DNA from: an uncultured Acetatifactor sp.
GTDB lineage: Bacteria > Bacillota > Clostridia > Lachnospirales > Lachnospiraceae
Reading direction: 5' to 3'
DNA length: 30,566 nucleotides
Assembly (NCBI GenBank): GCA_934436245.1
Contig: CAKSAM010000033.1
Location: 1 to 30,566 of the forward strand
Shown here: positions 1 through 8,146 of the stretch, piece by piece
Layout of the letters: each line of letters opens with the position of its first letter
How positions within the stretch are numbered: position 1 is the stretch's first letter
Notes under the pieces: model-generated
Database searches by the model: none
What the model saw: the letters and a program-made list of their open reading frames with translations, nothing else
Told to the model about the DNA's origin: nothing
Program-made: the position numbers and the translations under genes

Positions 1-60
1 GCGCACGGTTCAGGTCCGTGTGGTAGTGATACCATGAGGGTTCAAGTCCCTCTTTCTGCA
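1..60 (+). tRNA. tRNA-Leu (anticodon CAG), 5' part cut off by window edge
   Basis: Only the 3' two thirds are present. The anticodon stem CACGG (4-8) pairs with CCGTG (16-20) around the loop TTCAGGT, which places the anticodon CAG at 11-13. A long variable arm (TGGTA / TACCA, 21-34) marks a class II tRNA. The T arm is GAGGG / CCCTC around TTCAAGT (36-52), followed by seven acceptor bases and a discriminator A at 60. Anticodon CAG plus a long variable arm means leucine. CCA does not appear to be encoded, since TCA follows. The acceptor 5' strand and D arm lie outside the window. Confidence 0.9.
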
Positions 61-67
61 TCACATG

Positions 68-96
68 GCGGTGACCGTAAGGTTACCGCTTTTGTT
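68..96 (+). terminator. Rho-independent terminator after tRNA-Leu
   Basis: GCGGTGACC (68-76) pairs with GGTTACCGC (81-89), with one G-U pair, around the tetraloop GTAA, and is followed by TTTTGTTGTT. It separates the tRNA from the gene at 136. It also shows that the open frame running upstream from 136 into the tRNA is not coding. Confidence 0.85.
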
Positions 97-135
97 GTTA
101 TACGGCAAAGAATCAAAGGGGTGAAAGCTTCAGAT

Positions 136-1446
136 ATGAGCATAGCAGATAAAGTAAAGACAGAAAAAACACAGAAGGTACGCAAGGACTGGTATAAACT
201 TGATTTGTCTGCAATTGTGTATCCTACATTGCAACGAAGAGATTTTTCTTCGGTGTACAGACTTTCCGTTTTGCTGAAGGAAGAGATTGATCCTGAGATG
301 CTGCAGCGTGCGGTAAATCTGACTATGCCCAGATTTCCGACGTATAAGGCGGCGATCCGTAAGGGTGTGTTCTGGAGATATCTCGAACCCAATGACAGAC
401 CGGGCCCCTTTGTGCAGGAGGACGTGAAGAATCCCTGCCAGCCTATGTATTTTAAGGCAAATAATCGTTATCTGGTAAGGATTTATTATTATAGGAACCG
501 GATTGCCCTGGAAGCACATCACAGTCTGGGAGATGGCACCGGTGGCATGTGTGTATTGCAGACGTTGACGGCGACCTATCTGAGGCTGAAAGGACACACG
601 GAGATCGAAAACGGCGGTTTTGTACTGGATATTCTGGATACACCGGATCCGGGAGAACTGGAAGATGCCTATATGAAATATGCCAATGCCAAGGTATGTC
701 CACCCAGACCCGGCGAGAAGACTTACCGTGTCCGCGGTACAAAAGAACCTTTTTACACCCTGAATATTATAGACGGTATCATGTCTGTCTCGGAGGTCAT
801 GAGGGTGGCAAAAAGCTACAACGCCACCATTACAGAATATCTGAATTCTGTGCTTCTGTATGCGCTGATGCAAAAGCAGGAGAGTGAGTGGCATATCCGG
901 CTACGTCCGGTAAAAATTGCCATGCCGGTGAACCTGCGCCGCTTTTTCCCATCGAAGACCCTGCGGAACTTCATTACCATGATCTATCCGGGGATCGATC
1001 CCAGACTGGGAGAGTATACCTTTGAGGAAATTGTGACGCAGGTGCACAACTACATGCGCTATTACCTGAATGAAAAGCTGTTGAGGGGTGACATTACCAC
1101 CAATGCGGAGACCCAGAGGAATCCTTTCATCCGAATTGTCCCCTTGTTTATCAAGGATCTGGTGGTACGCCAGTTCTATACGAAGATTCAGGACAAAAAT
1201 TCTTCGGCGGGACTGACCAACATGGGAGCTTTGAAAGTGCCGGAGACCATGAAACCTTATATTGAACGGTTTGATATTTATATGGGCCAACCCTTTTCTA
1301 CCAGAACCAACTGTGCCATTGCAAGCTTTGAAGATATTCTGACCATCAATTTTGCCAGCAGTATCGTAGAGACGGACGTGGAACGACTGTTTTTCCGTAA
1401 GCTGGTGGAAGACGGGATCCATGTTAAAATAGAAAGTAATCGTTAA
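136..1446 (+). CDS. Condensation-superfamily acyltransferase (alcohol acetyltransferase-like)
   Basis: The 436-residue protein carries HHSLGDG at about residues 128-134. This is the HHxxxDG motif of the CoA-dependent acyltransferase / NRPS condensation / wax-ester synthase superfamily, in which the second His is the general base. No signal peptide is visible, so it is probably cytoplasmic. The open frame extends upstream through the tRNA terminator. The ATG at 136 is the first plausible start, with an AAAGGGG stretch about 13 bases before it; a GTG at 121 is an alternative. It is followed after 30 bases by a zinc-ribbon membrane protein and then by an esterase. The substrate cannot be read from the sequence: alcohol O-acetylation, lipid acylation and peptide-like condensation are all possible. 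Confidence 0.75.
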   Translation: MSIADKVKTEKTQKVRKDWYKLDLSAIVYPTLQRRDFSSVYRLSVLLKEEIDPEMLQRAVNLTMPRFPTYKAAIRKGVFWRYLEPNDRPGPFVQEDVKNPCQPMYFKANNRYLVRIYYYRNRIALEAHHSLGDGTGGMCVLQTLTATYLRLKGHTEIENGGFVLDILDTPDPGELEDAYMKYANAKVCPPRPGEKTYRVRGTKEPFYTLNIIDGIMSVSEVMRVAKSYNATITEYLNSVLLYALMQKQESEWHIRLRPVKIAMPVNLRRFFPSKTLRNFITMIYPGIDPRLGEYTFEEIVTQVHNYMRYYLNEKLLRGDITTNAETQRNPFIRIVPLFIKDLVVRQFYTKIQDKNSSAGLTNMGALKVPETMKPYIERFDIYMGQPFSTRTNCAIASFEDILTINFASSIVETDVERLFFRKLVEDGIHVKIESNR

Positions 1447-1476
1447 AGCTCTTTTTAAGAGAGAAAGGAAGCAGCT

Positions 1477-2181
1477 ATGTCATATTGTGTGAACTGTGGT
1501 GTGGAACTGGACGCTTCGGCAGCCAGATGTCCGCTGTGTGATACACCGGTCTATAATCCCAAGGCACCGGAACCGGCAAAGCAGCCGTCTCCGTTTCCAA
1601 AGGAAAAAGGACAGGTAGAGGTAGTAAAAAGAAAAGATCTGGGAGTACTTTTGACGGTCATCGTACTGGCTACGGCGGTGACCTGCGGACTGTTAAATGC
1701 TTTGGTATTCCGGAGCAGCATGTGGTCCCTGGCGGTTATTGGCGTATTTCTGGTATTATGGGTGATCATGATTCCGGTGGTCATTTATACGAGACAGCCT
1801 GTTTATCTGTCGATCCTGCTGGATGGTGTGGCAGTGATCGTTTATCTGTATCTGCTGACCTATCTGACAGGACAGAGCGGCTGGTTCTATGGACTGGGCA
1901 TTCAGATCGTGCTGCTGGTAACAGCGGTGGTGGAAGCGGTGACCTTTTGTATGCGTAAGCTTCCGATGTCTTTCCTGACAGGGGCACTTTATCTGATCTC
2001 CGGCATTGCTGTATTATGTGTGGGACTGGAGCTTTTGATAGACAGGTTCCTAAGGCAGGAGATCACACTTGGATGGTCTGCCATCGTACTTACGGTATGC
2101 GTGATCGTGGATATTACCATTGCAACCCTTTTATCCCGAAGAAGACTGCGTAATGCAGTGAGAAGAAGACTACACTTTTGA
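1477..2181 (+). CDS. Zinc-ribbon membrane protein, DUF6320-like
   Basis: The protein has 234 residues. Its N-terminus has two CxxC pairs (C4/C7 and C18/C21), a small zinc ribbon, followed by a Pro/Lys-rich linker to about residue 50. Roughly six hydrophobic segments follow between residues 55 and 222, and the C-terminus is Arg-rich. This matches, from memory, the DUF6320 family often found beside condensation-type acyltransferases and alpha/beta hydrolases in Lachnospiraceae. Start support is AGGAAG ahead of the ATG. Its biochemical role is unknown; the context suggests a membrane partner for the acyltransferase upstream. The family name should be checked by a profile search. Confidence 0.7.
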   Translation: MSYCVNCGVELDASAARCPLCDTPVYNPKAPEPAKQPSPFPKEKGQVEVVKRKDLGVLLTVIVLATAVTCGLLNALVFRSSMWSLAVIGVFLVLWVIMIPVVIYTRQPVYLSILLDGVAVIVYLYLLTYLTGQSGWFYGLGIQIVLLVTAVVEAVTFCMRKLPMSFLTGALYLISGIAVLCVGLELLIDRFLRQEITLGWSAIVLTVCVIVDITIATLLSRRRLRNAVRRRLHF

Positions 2182-2294
2182 TAACTATTCAGAGCCATGA
2201 GATATTGGCAAGGCTTCGTCGAATGCTCGCATTCGTAAGATGCCTGGACAATATTTCTTTGGCGAAGCAGCTTCAGATGAGCAAACAACAAGCA
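2182..2294 (+). repeat. Copy A of a folded intergenic repeat family
   Basis: The element begins immediately after the stop codon with TAACTATTCAGAG. A 9-bp helix, GAGATATTG (2199-2207) with CAATATTTC (2249-2257), and a 4-bp helix, AGGC (2211-2214) with GCCT (2242-2245), enclose a 24-base core at 2217-2240 that contains the hairpin CGAATG-CTCG-CATTCG. The 3' part contains ATGAGCAAACAACAAGCA (2277-2294). The core is identical to 9835-9858 and the 3' segment matches 9894-9911 at 17 of 18 bases, whereas the enclosing helices differ in sequence. The copy ends about 18 bases before the esterase start. Confidence 0.7.
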
Positions 2295-2312
2295 TTTTAA
2301 CAGGAGGAATTT

Positions 2313-3221
2313 ATGGCACTGGTAGGAAGAAACAGTGAGAAGAACAATCAGAACCTGATGCAGCTGATCCGGAGGGCACACGGTCTTGTAGAGAGTTCGG
2401 ATCTGGAGAAACACAGACAGTCCCAGGACCACATCGGAGAACTGCTCAGCAACACCAAAGAGATCCAGTATCACCCGGTGGATATTGAGGGTATGGACGC
2501 AGAATGGGTCAGCGTGAACCGTGCCCATATGAAAAAATATGTGATCCTGCACTGCCATGGCGGCGGATATTCCACCGGCAGCAGTCTCTATGCCAGAACC
2601 CTGACTTCGAAACTGGCGGTGGGAACTTCTATGGATGTACTTTGCTTTGATTATCGCCTGGCACCGGAGCATCCTTATCCGGCAGCCACGGAGGACGCCA
2701 TGAAAGCCTGGAATTATCTGATGCTTTTGGGATATGGTGCAAGAGATGTGATCATCACGGGAGATTCTGCCGGAGGCAATCTGGCACTTTCCCTTGTGTT
2801 GAAGCTGAAGGAGCAGAAGAGATTACTTCCCAGAGGCATCGTGCTGATGTCTCCCTGGACAGACCTTACCGGTGAAGGAAAGACCTTCCAGACCAAGGCG
2901 GAGCTGGATCCGGTACTGGACAAGGATTACATTGACCGCATGACAAAGGCTTATGCGCCGGACGAAGATCTGACGGACCCCTATATCTCTCCGCTGTTCG
3001 GAGACTTTCACGGCTTCCCACCGGTCTATATCCAGGTAGGAGAAAATGAGATTCTTCTGGATGATTCTCTGCGATTATATAAAAATCTGATCAAAGCCGG
3101 AGTGTCTGCCCATATGGACCGGTTCCCCGGAATGTGGCACGTTTTTCAAATGTCGCCCTTTAAGAAAGCCAATGAAGCTATGGATAAAAATGCAGAGTTT
3201 ATTTATTCTGTGTGCAGATAA
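2313..3221 (+). CDS. Alpha/beta hydrolase, HSL (hormone-sensitive lipase) family esterase
   Basis: The protein has 302 residues. It shows the oxyanion-hole motif HGGG (residues 82-85) and the nucleophile elbow GDSAGG with Ser152. An acidic residue sits at the expected place (Glu246 in GENEILLDD) and the catalytic His is His276 in PGMWHVFQ. These are the hallmarks of the HSL / acetyl-hydrolase family, which acts on short-chain esters. No export signal is visible. The start has AGGAGGAA just upstream. It lies downstream of the acyltransferase and DUF6320-like genes, separated by repeat copy A. The pairing suggests that an ester is made and hydrolysed by the same locus, which is inference. Confidence 0.85.
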   Translation: MALVGRNSEKNNQNLMQLIRRAHGLVESSDLEKHRQSQDHIGELLSNTKEIQYHPVDIEGMDAEWVSVNRAHMKKYVILHCHGGGYSTGSSLYARTLTSKLAVGTSMDVLCFDYRLAPEHPYPAATEDAMKAWNYLMLLGYGARDVIITGDSAGGNLALSLVLKLKEQKRLLPRGIVLMSPWTDLTGEGKTFQTKAELDPVLDKDYIDRMTKAYAPDEDLTDPYISPLFGDFHGFPPVYIQVGENEILLDDSLRLYKNLIKAGVSAHMDRFPGMWHVFQMSPFKKANEAMDKNAEFIYSVCR

Positions 3222-3316
3222 AAGCGTGTTCAGAAAATTTGATTCATTTTTTTCTGATAAAAGAAAAGGATTTTCCGGACAGGCACAGAATATTAAAGGT
3301 AGGGGCAGGAGGAACT

Positions 3317-4321
3317 ATGACGATCAGAGAAAGCTTGGAACAGTGGGAAAAGGATTATTTAAGTCCATATGCATCATTGAGCGTGAACTCAAAAGGGCGT
3401 CTGAGGCCGGAAGAACAGTGCGATATCAGACCGGTGTTTCAGAGAGACAGAGACCGTATTATCCATTGCAAGGCCTTCCGCAGGCTGAAGGATAAGACGC
3501 AGGTATTTTTGACGCCCGAGGGGGATCATTACCGGACCAGACTGACGCATACGTTGGAGGTATCCCAGACGGCCAGGACCATAGCCAAAGCATTAAAGCT
3601 GAACGAGGATCTGGTGGAAGCCATTGCGCTGGGACATGATCTGGGACATACCCCTTTCGGACATGCCGGTGAGCGTGCACTGAACAGAGTATGCCCGTTC
3701 GGATTTGAGCATGCGGAGCAGAGTGTCCGTACCGTGGATATTCTGGAGAAGGATGGCAAGGGACTGAATCTGACCTATGAGGTCCGTGACGGTATCCGGA
3801 ACCACCAGACCATTGGCAAACCCCATACCCTGGAAGGCAAGATCGTCAGACTTTCCGATAAAATTGCATATATCCATCATGATATGGACGATGCGATCCG
3901 CGGAGGAATCCTTACAGAGGCAGATGTCCCCAAAGAGATCTGCGAAGTGATCGGCAGCAGTCCCACAGAGCGGCTGGATCATTTTATCCATGATATCGTT
4001 ACCAACAGCATGGGAAAAGATGATATTGTGATGTCGGAACCCGTGGCGCAGGCAATGGCACAGATCCGGCAGTTTATGTTTGAGAGAGTATATAAGAATC
4101 CCGTGGCAAAAAGTGAAGAGGGAAAGGCAGAAATGCTGATGGAGACGCTGTATCAGCATTTCCTGAAACATCTGGATGATCTGCCGGAAGAATACCTGAA
4201 TCTGCTGTCCATTGGAGAACCGAGAGAAAAGGTCGTCTGTGACTATGTGGGAGCCATGACGGACCGCTTTGCCATAGCTGTATACGAGGATATCTACATA
4301 CCGAAATCCTGGCAGAGATAG
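3317..4321 (+). CDS. dgt: dGTPase-like deoxynucleoside triphosphate triphosphohydrolase
   Basis: The protein has 334 residues with HD-superfamily metal ligands: His78 (in RLTHTLE), His107-Asp108 (in GHDLGHTPFGH) and a later SDK segment with YIHHDMD. The family hydrolyses dNTPs to the nucleoside and tripolyphosphate. The ATG at 3317 follows GGCAGGAGGAAC. The open frame reaches upstream to 3212, but those residues overlap the previous gene and have no ribosome site. It is 24 bases from dnaG, so the dgt-dnaG-rpoD-trmK order is likely one transcription unit, as is common in clostridia. The length and the missing long insertions fit the short bacterial dGTPase-like form rather than the E. coli enzyme. 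Confidence 0.9.
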   Translation: MTIRESLEQWEKDYLSPYASLSVNSKGRLRPEEQCDIRPVFQRDRDRIIHCKAFRRLKDKTQVFLTPEGDHYRTRLTHTLEVSQTARTIAKALKLNEDLVEAIALGHDLGHTPFGHAGERALNRVCPFGFEHAEQSVRTVDILEKDGKGLNLTYEVRDGIRNHQTIGKPHTLEGKIVRLSDKIAYIHHDMDDAIRGGILTEADVPKEICEVIGSSPTERLDHFIHDIVTNSMGKDDIVMSEPVAQAMAQIRQFMFERVYKNPVAKSEEGKAEMLMETLYQHFLKHLDDLPEEYLNLLSIGEPREKVVCDYVGAMTDRFAIAVYEDIYIPKSWQR

Positions 4322-4345
4322 CTACAATGATAACGGAGTAAAAAA

Positions 4346-6118
4346 GTGTATTATCCAGAAGAACTGATAGAAGAAATCAGAGCCAGAAATGATATCGTGG
4401 ATGTTATTTCCGGTTATGTCTCATTGAAAAAAAAGGGAAGCAACTACTGGGGCTGCTGTCCTTTTCATAACGAAAAAACACCTTCTTTTTCGGTATCTTC
4501 CAACAAGCAGATGTACTATTGCTTTGGATGTCATGCCAGTGGAAATGTCTATACCTTTCTCATGAAATATGAGAATGATACGTTCCCGGAGGCGGTTAAA
4601 GCCCTGGCAGACCGTGCAGGGATAAAGCTCCCGGAGGTCGAGGAGACACCGGAACAGAAAAAGAAGGCAGGAAAGCGGATGCGCCTGCTGGAGGTCAACA
4701 AAGAAGCTGCAAAATATTTTTATTATATGCTGCGGGATCCTCGTGGACAAGTAGGTATGAGGTATCTGACGGAACGAAAGCTGACAGATGAGACCATGCA
4801 TCATTTTGGGTTGGGCTATGCCGGCAAAAACGGTGAGATGGTCGTGCAGTATCTCCGCAAAAAGGGTTTCAGTGATGAAGAGATCAAGGATTCCGGACTG
4901 GCAGTATTTTCCGAACAACGGGGACTGCGGAGCCAGTTCTGGAACCGGGTGATGTTCCCCATACAGGACATCAACCACCGTGTCATCGGATTCGGCGGAA
5001 GAGTCATGGGAGAGGGAGAACCGAAGTACCTGAATTCCCCGGAGACCATGATCTTCGATAAGAGGCGGAATCTGTACGGATTGAATTTTGCCAGAACCGC
5101 AAGGACCGGTAACATCATCCTGTGCGAGGGATATATGGATGTCATCGCTATGCATCAGGCAGGATTTACACAGGCTGTGGCATCTCTGGGTACGGCATTT
5201 ACCGTGGAGCAGGCAAATCTTTTACGCCGTTATGCGGAAAATATCCTGCTGGCTTACGACAGTGACGGTGCCGGAACCAAGGCAGCGCTCAGAGGTATCG
5301 GTATTCTCAGGGAAGCGGGCCTGACAGGTAAAGTCATTAATATGCGGCCTTATAAGGATCCGGATGAATTTATTAAAAATCTGGGCAAAGAAGCATTTCA
5401 GGAGCGGATCGATCAGGCGGAGAACAGTTTCTATTTCGAAATCCGTATCTTAAGTGAGCAATACGACCAGAGTGATCCGGAACAGCGTACGAAGTTCCAC
5501 CGGGAGATCGCACAGAAATTGTGTGAATTTACCGAGGATCTGGAACGGGAAAATTATTTACAGGCCATCGCCGAAAAATATATGATCCGGCCGGATGATC
5601 TGAGAAAAATGGTGGTAAATTACGCCGCACAGACAGGACTGGCCAAACCGGTCCCAAGACCAAGAAGCGGTGTACAGAACAAAAGTGATCCGGCGGAGAG
5701 CGGCCGCAGATCCCAGCGGTTGTTAATCACCTGGATCGGAGATGATCCTTCCCTGTATGGAATCGTCCGGAAGTATATAGCTCCGGAGGATTTTACCGAG
5801 GATCTGTACCGCAGGGTGGCAGAGAGAATGTTTGCGGAGCTGGACAGCGGACAATTTCAGCCGGCAGGGATCATCAGCATGTTTGAAGACGAGGAGGAAC
5901 AGAGGCAGGCAGCAGAGCTGTTTCATACCACACTTCCGGAATTGTCTACCAGACAGGAGAGAGAAAGAGCCTTTCATGATATTCTGGTAGCGGTAAAACG
6001 CAACAGTTATCAGTACTATATGGCAAAGCTGGGAACAGATGTCAATGCCGTAAAGCAGGCAGTGGAAGGAAAGAAAGCACTGGAAGAGCTGCAAAGAGCC
6101 CATATTTCTTTGGAATAA
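4346..6118 (+). CDS. dnaG: DNA primase DnaG
   Basis: The 590-residue protein makes RNA primers at the replication fork. The N-terminal CHC2 zinc finger has ligands in CPFH (C38, H41) and CFGC (C59, C62). The RNA polymerase core includes GFGGRVMGEGEPKYLNSPET. The TOPRIM segments CEGYMD and LAYDSDGAG carry the acidic metal ligands. The C-terminal region of about 150 residues should be the helicase-binding domain and is less conserved. It starts with GTG (4346) after a weak CGGAG site, which may limit its translation relative to its neighbours. It lies between dgt and rpoD, the classical macromolecular-synthesis arrangement. Confidence 0.97.
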   Translation: MYYPEELIEEIRARNDIVDVISGYVSLKKKGSNYWGCCPFHNEKTPSFSVSSNKQMYYCFGCHASGNVYTFLMKYENDTFPEAVKALADRAGIKLPEVEETPEQKKKAGKRMRLLEVNKEAAKYFYYMLRDPRGQVGMRYLTERKLTDETMHHFGLGYAGKNGEMVVQYLRKKGFSDEEIKDSGLAVFSEQRGLRSQFWNRVMFPIQDINHRVIGFGGRVMGEGEPKYLNSPETMIFDKRRNLYGLNFARTARTGNIILCEGYMDVIAMHQAGFTQAVASLGTAFTVEQANLLRRYAENILLAYDSDGAGTKAALRGIGILREAGLTGKVINMRPYKDPDEFIKNLGKEAFQERIDQAENSFYFEIRILSEQYDQSDPEQRTKFHREIAQKLCEFTEDLERENYLQAIAEKYMIRPDDLRKMVVNYAAQTGLAKPVPRPRSGVQNKSDPAESGRRSQRLLITWIGDDPSLYGIVRKYIAPEDFTEDLYRRVAERMFAELDSGQFQPAGIISMFEDEEEQRQAAELFHTTLPELSTRQERERAFHDILVAVKRNSYQYYMAKLGTDVNAVKQAVEGKKALEELQRAHISLE

Positions 6119-6127
6119 TGGGATTCA

Positions 6128-6143
6128 GGCTCTGAATAGTTAT
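6128..6143 (+). repeat. Isolated end of the intergenic repeat family
   Basis: GGCTCTGAATAGTTAT is the exact reverse complement of 2181-2196, the left end of copy A. It resembles the right end of copy B (9961-9974). No core or helices are present here, so it looks like a remnant or a solitary terminal repeat between dnaG and rpoD. Confidence 0.5.
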
Positions 6144-6198
6144 AAAAAATACGAAATTTGGCTATAAATAATGGCAATGAAAGGATGGAACCACGAAA

Positions 6199-7311
6199 AT
6201 GGATGAAAACACACAGGCAAAATTTGCGGAGAAGATAAAAGAGCTCCTGAATATGGCGAAAAAGAAAAAGAATGTGCTGGAGTATCAGGAAATCAGTGAC
6301 TTCTTCGCGGACATGCCTCTGGAAGAGGAACAGATGGAGAAGGTTCTGGAATATCTGGACCAGAATAACGTAGACGTACTGCGCATTACCGATGACGATG
6401 ATGTGGATGATGAAGAGATCATTCTGACGGATGAGGATGAGGTGGATGTGGAGAACATTGATCTGTCCGTACCGGAAGGTGTCAGCATCGAGGATCCTGT
6501 CCGCATGTACCTGAAGGAAATCGGCAAAGTACCTCTGTTAAGCGCCGAGGAAGAGATCGAGCTGGCACAGAGAATGGAAGAGGGCGACCAGGAGGCTAAA
6601 AAACGTCTGGCAGAAGCCAACTTACGTCTGGTAGTCAGCATTGCCAAGAGATATGTGGGACGTGGAATGCTGTTCCTGGATCTGATTCAGGAAGGTAACT
6701 TAGGATTGATCAAGGCTGTAGAGAAATTTGATTATCGTAAGGGATATAAGTTCTCCACCTATGCAACATGGTGGATCCGTCAGGCCATCACCAGAGCCAT
6801 TGCTGATCAGGCGAGAACTATCCGTATCCCTGTGCATATGGTAGAGACCATCAACAAACTGATCCGTGTGAGCAGACAGCTGCTGCAGGAGCTGGGAAGG
6901 GAACCGACTCCCGAAGAGATTGCGGCAGAGATGAATATGCCGGTAGACAGAGTGCGGGAGATCTTAAAGATCAGCCAGGAGCCTGTATCCTTAGAGACTC
7001 CTATCGGTGAAGAGGAAGACAGCCATCTGGGTGATTTCATCCAGGATGATAATGTACCGGTTCCTGCGGATGCCGCAGCATTTACCCTGCTGAAAGAGCA
7101 GCTGGTGGAGGTACTCGGTACCCTGACAGAGAGAGAACAGAAGGTACTGAGACTTCGTTTTGGCCTGGATGACGGACGGGCCCGTACTCTGGAAGAGGTA
7201 GGACGGGAATTTAACGTTACCCGCGAACGTATCCGTCAGATTGAAGCAAAAGCATTGAGAAAACTGCGTCATCCCAGCCGCAGCCGCAAGCTGAAGGATT
7301 ATCTGGATTAA
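6199..7311 (+). CDS. rpoD: RNA polymerase primary sigma factor RpoD/SigA
   Basis: The protein has 370 residues, close to Gram-positive SigA length and without the long insertion of E. coli sigma-70. An acidic region 1.1-like N-terminus (Asp/Glu run at about residues 60-90) leads into region 1.2 ([11 protein letters not shown]). Region 2 includes [22 protein letters not shown] and [13 protein letters not shown], which bind core enzyme and the -10 element. Region 3 follows. Region 4.2 ends with the helix-turn-helix [20 protein letters not shown] that reads the -35 box. Start: ATG at 6199 with AAAGGATGG upstream. Its stop codon overlaps the next start as TAATG. Confidence 0.98.
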   Translation: MDENTQAKFAEKIKELLNMAKKKKNVLEYQEISDFFADMPLEEEQMEKVLEYLDQNNVDVLRITDDDDVDDEEIILTDEDEVDVENIDLSVPEGVSIEDPVRMYLKEIGKVPLLSAEEEIELAQRMEEGDQEAKKRLAEANLRLVVSIAKRYVGRGMLFLDLIQEGNLGLIKAVEKFDYRKGYKFSTYATWWIRQAITRAIADQARTIRIPVHMVETINKLIRVSRQLLQELGREPTPEEIAAEMNMPVDRVREILKISQEPVSLETPIGEEEDSHLGDFIQDDNVPVPADAAAFTLLKEQLVEVLGTLTEREQKVLRLRFGLDDGRARTLEEVGREFNVTRERIRQIEAKALRKLRHPSRSRKLKDYLD

Positions 7312-8099
7312 TGGCGGAAGTATTATTATCCGATCGAATGCAGGCATTAACAGACATGGTCACTCCCGGCACTGTGATAACAGATGTGGGGTGTGACCAT
7401 GGTTTTGTATCTGTCTATCTCGTGCAGAAGGGCATTTCTCCCAGAGTGATCGCCATGGATGTACGATCCGGTCCTCTTGACCGTGCAAAAGAACATATCC
7501 GGGAATATGGTCTGCAGGACAAGATCGAGACAAGACTTTCCGATGGCCTGCAAAAGCTGAATACAGGAGAGGCAGAAGGAATGATCTGTGCCGGTATGGG
7601 TGGTCCTCTCATGGAGAAGATATTGACAGAAGGAAGGGAGCAGGCCAGAAGCTTCAGAGAACTGATCCTGCAGCCCCAGTCGGAAATCCCACATTTCAGG
7701 GAGTTTCTGATGGAGGAGGGATATCTTCTGCTGGATGAGAATATCATCTATGAAGAAGGCAAATATTATTTTATGATGAAGGTGCGCTGGCTGGGAGAGA
7801 TGTCAGAGGACACGACACGTTGTGGGGTAAAGCGTTCCTGGCTGGGGGAAACAGGAGACGGTTTCTTTTCTGAACTCGCAAAACAGTATGGAGTCGGACT
7901 ACTGCTTAAAAAAGACCGGATATTAAAAGAGTATCTGGAAAAAATGCTGGCAGACCGCAGACAGATCGTGGAGCATCTGGAGAACAAAGCGGATGCCGGA
8001 AATCCGAAAACAATACGGCGCAGTAATGAGATCAAAGAAGAGATCACGCTCATAACCTACGCACTGGAATGGTATGATAATGGTCAGGAAGCAGATTGA
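7311..8099 (+). CDS. trmK: tRNA (adenine(22)-N1)-methyltransferase TrmK
   Basis: The 262-residue protein contains the SAM-binding motif DVGCDHGFVSVYL near residue 25 and the second core motif MICAGMGGPLM, followed by LILQPQSE. These are characteristic of the TrmK/YqfN family that methylates A22 in tRNAs. The ATG overlaps the rpoD stop by one base, which implies translational coupling. The rpoD-trmK order is conserved in Firmicutes. The C-terminus carries the helical extension usual for the family (roughly residues 165-262). The Nif3-like gene that often follows trmK is absent here; a nucleoside kinase follows instead. Confidence 0.92.
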   Translation: MAEVLLSDRMQALTDMVTPGTVITDVGCDHGFVSVYLVQKGISPRVIAMDVRSGPLDRAKEHIREYGLQDKIETRLSDGLQKLNTGEAEGMICAGMGGPLMEKILTEGREQARSFRELILQPQSEIPHFREFLMEEGYLLLDENIIYEEGKYYFMMKVRWLGEMSEDTTRCGVKRSWLGETGDGFFSELAKQYGVGLLLKKDRILKEYLEKMLADRRQIVEHLENKADAGNPKTIRRSNEIKEEITLITYALEWYDNGQEAD

Positions 8100-8146
8100 G
8101 AAGACAGACCGGGAACAGCAGATTACAGAAGGACAGGGTGAGAAAA

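Noticed and set aside
34..135. Upstream extension of the acyltransferase reading frame
   Set aside because: It runs through the tRNA T arm and the tRNA terminator; no protein would start there.
3593..4171. Minus-strand 192-codon frame inside dgt
   Set aside because: Fully antisense to a conserved gene, rich in His and Cys without motif, no ribosome site.
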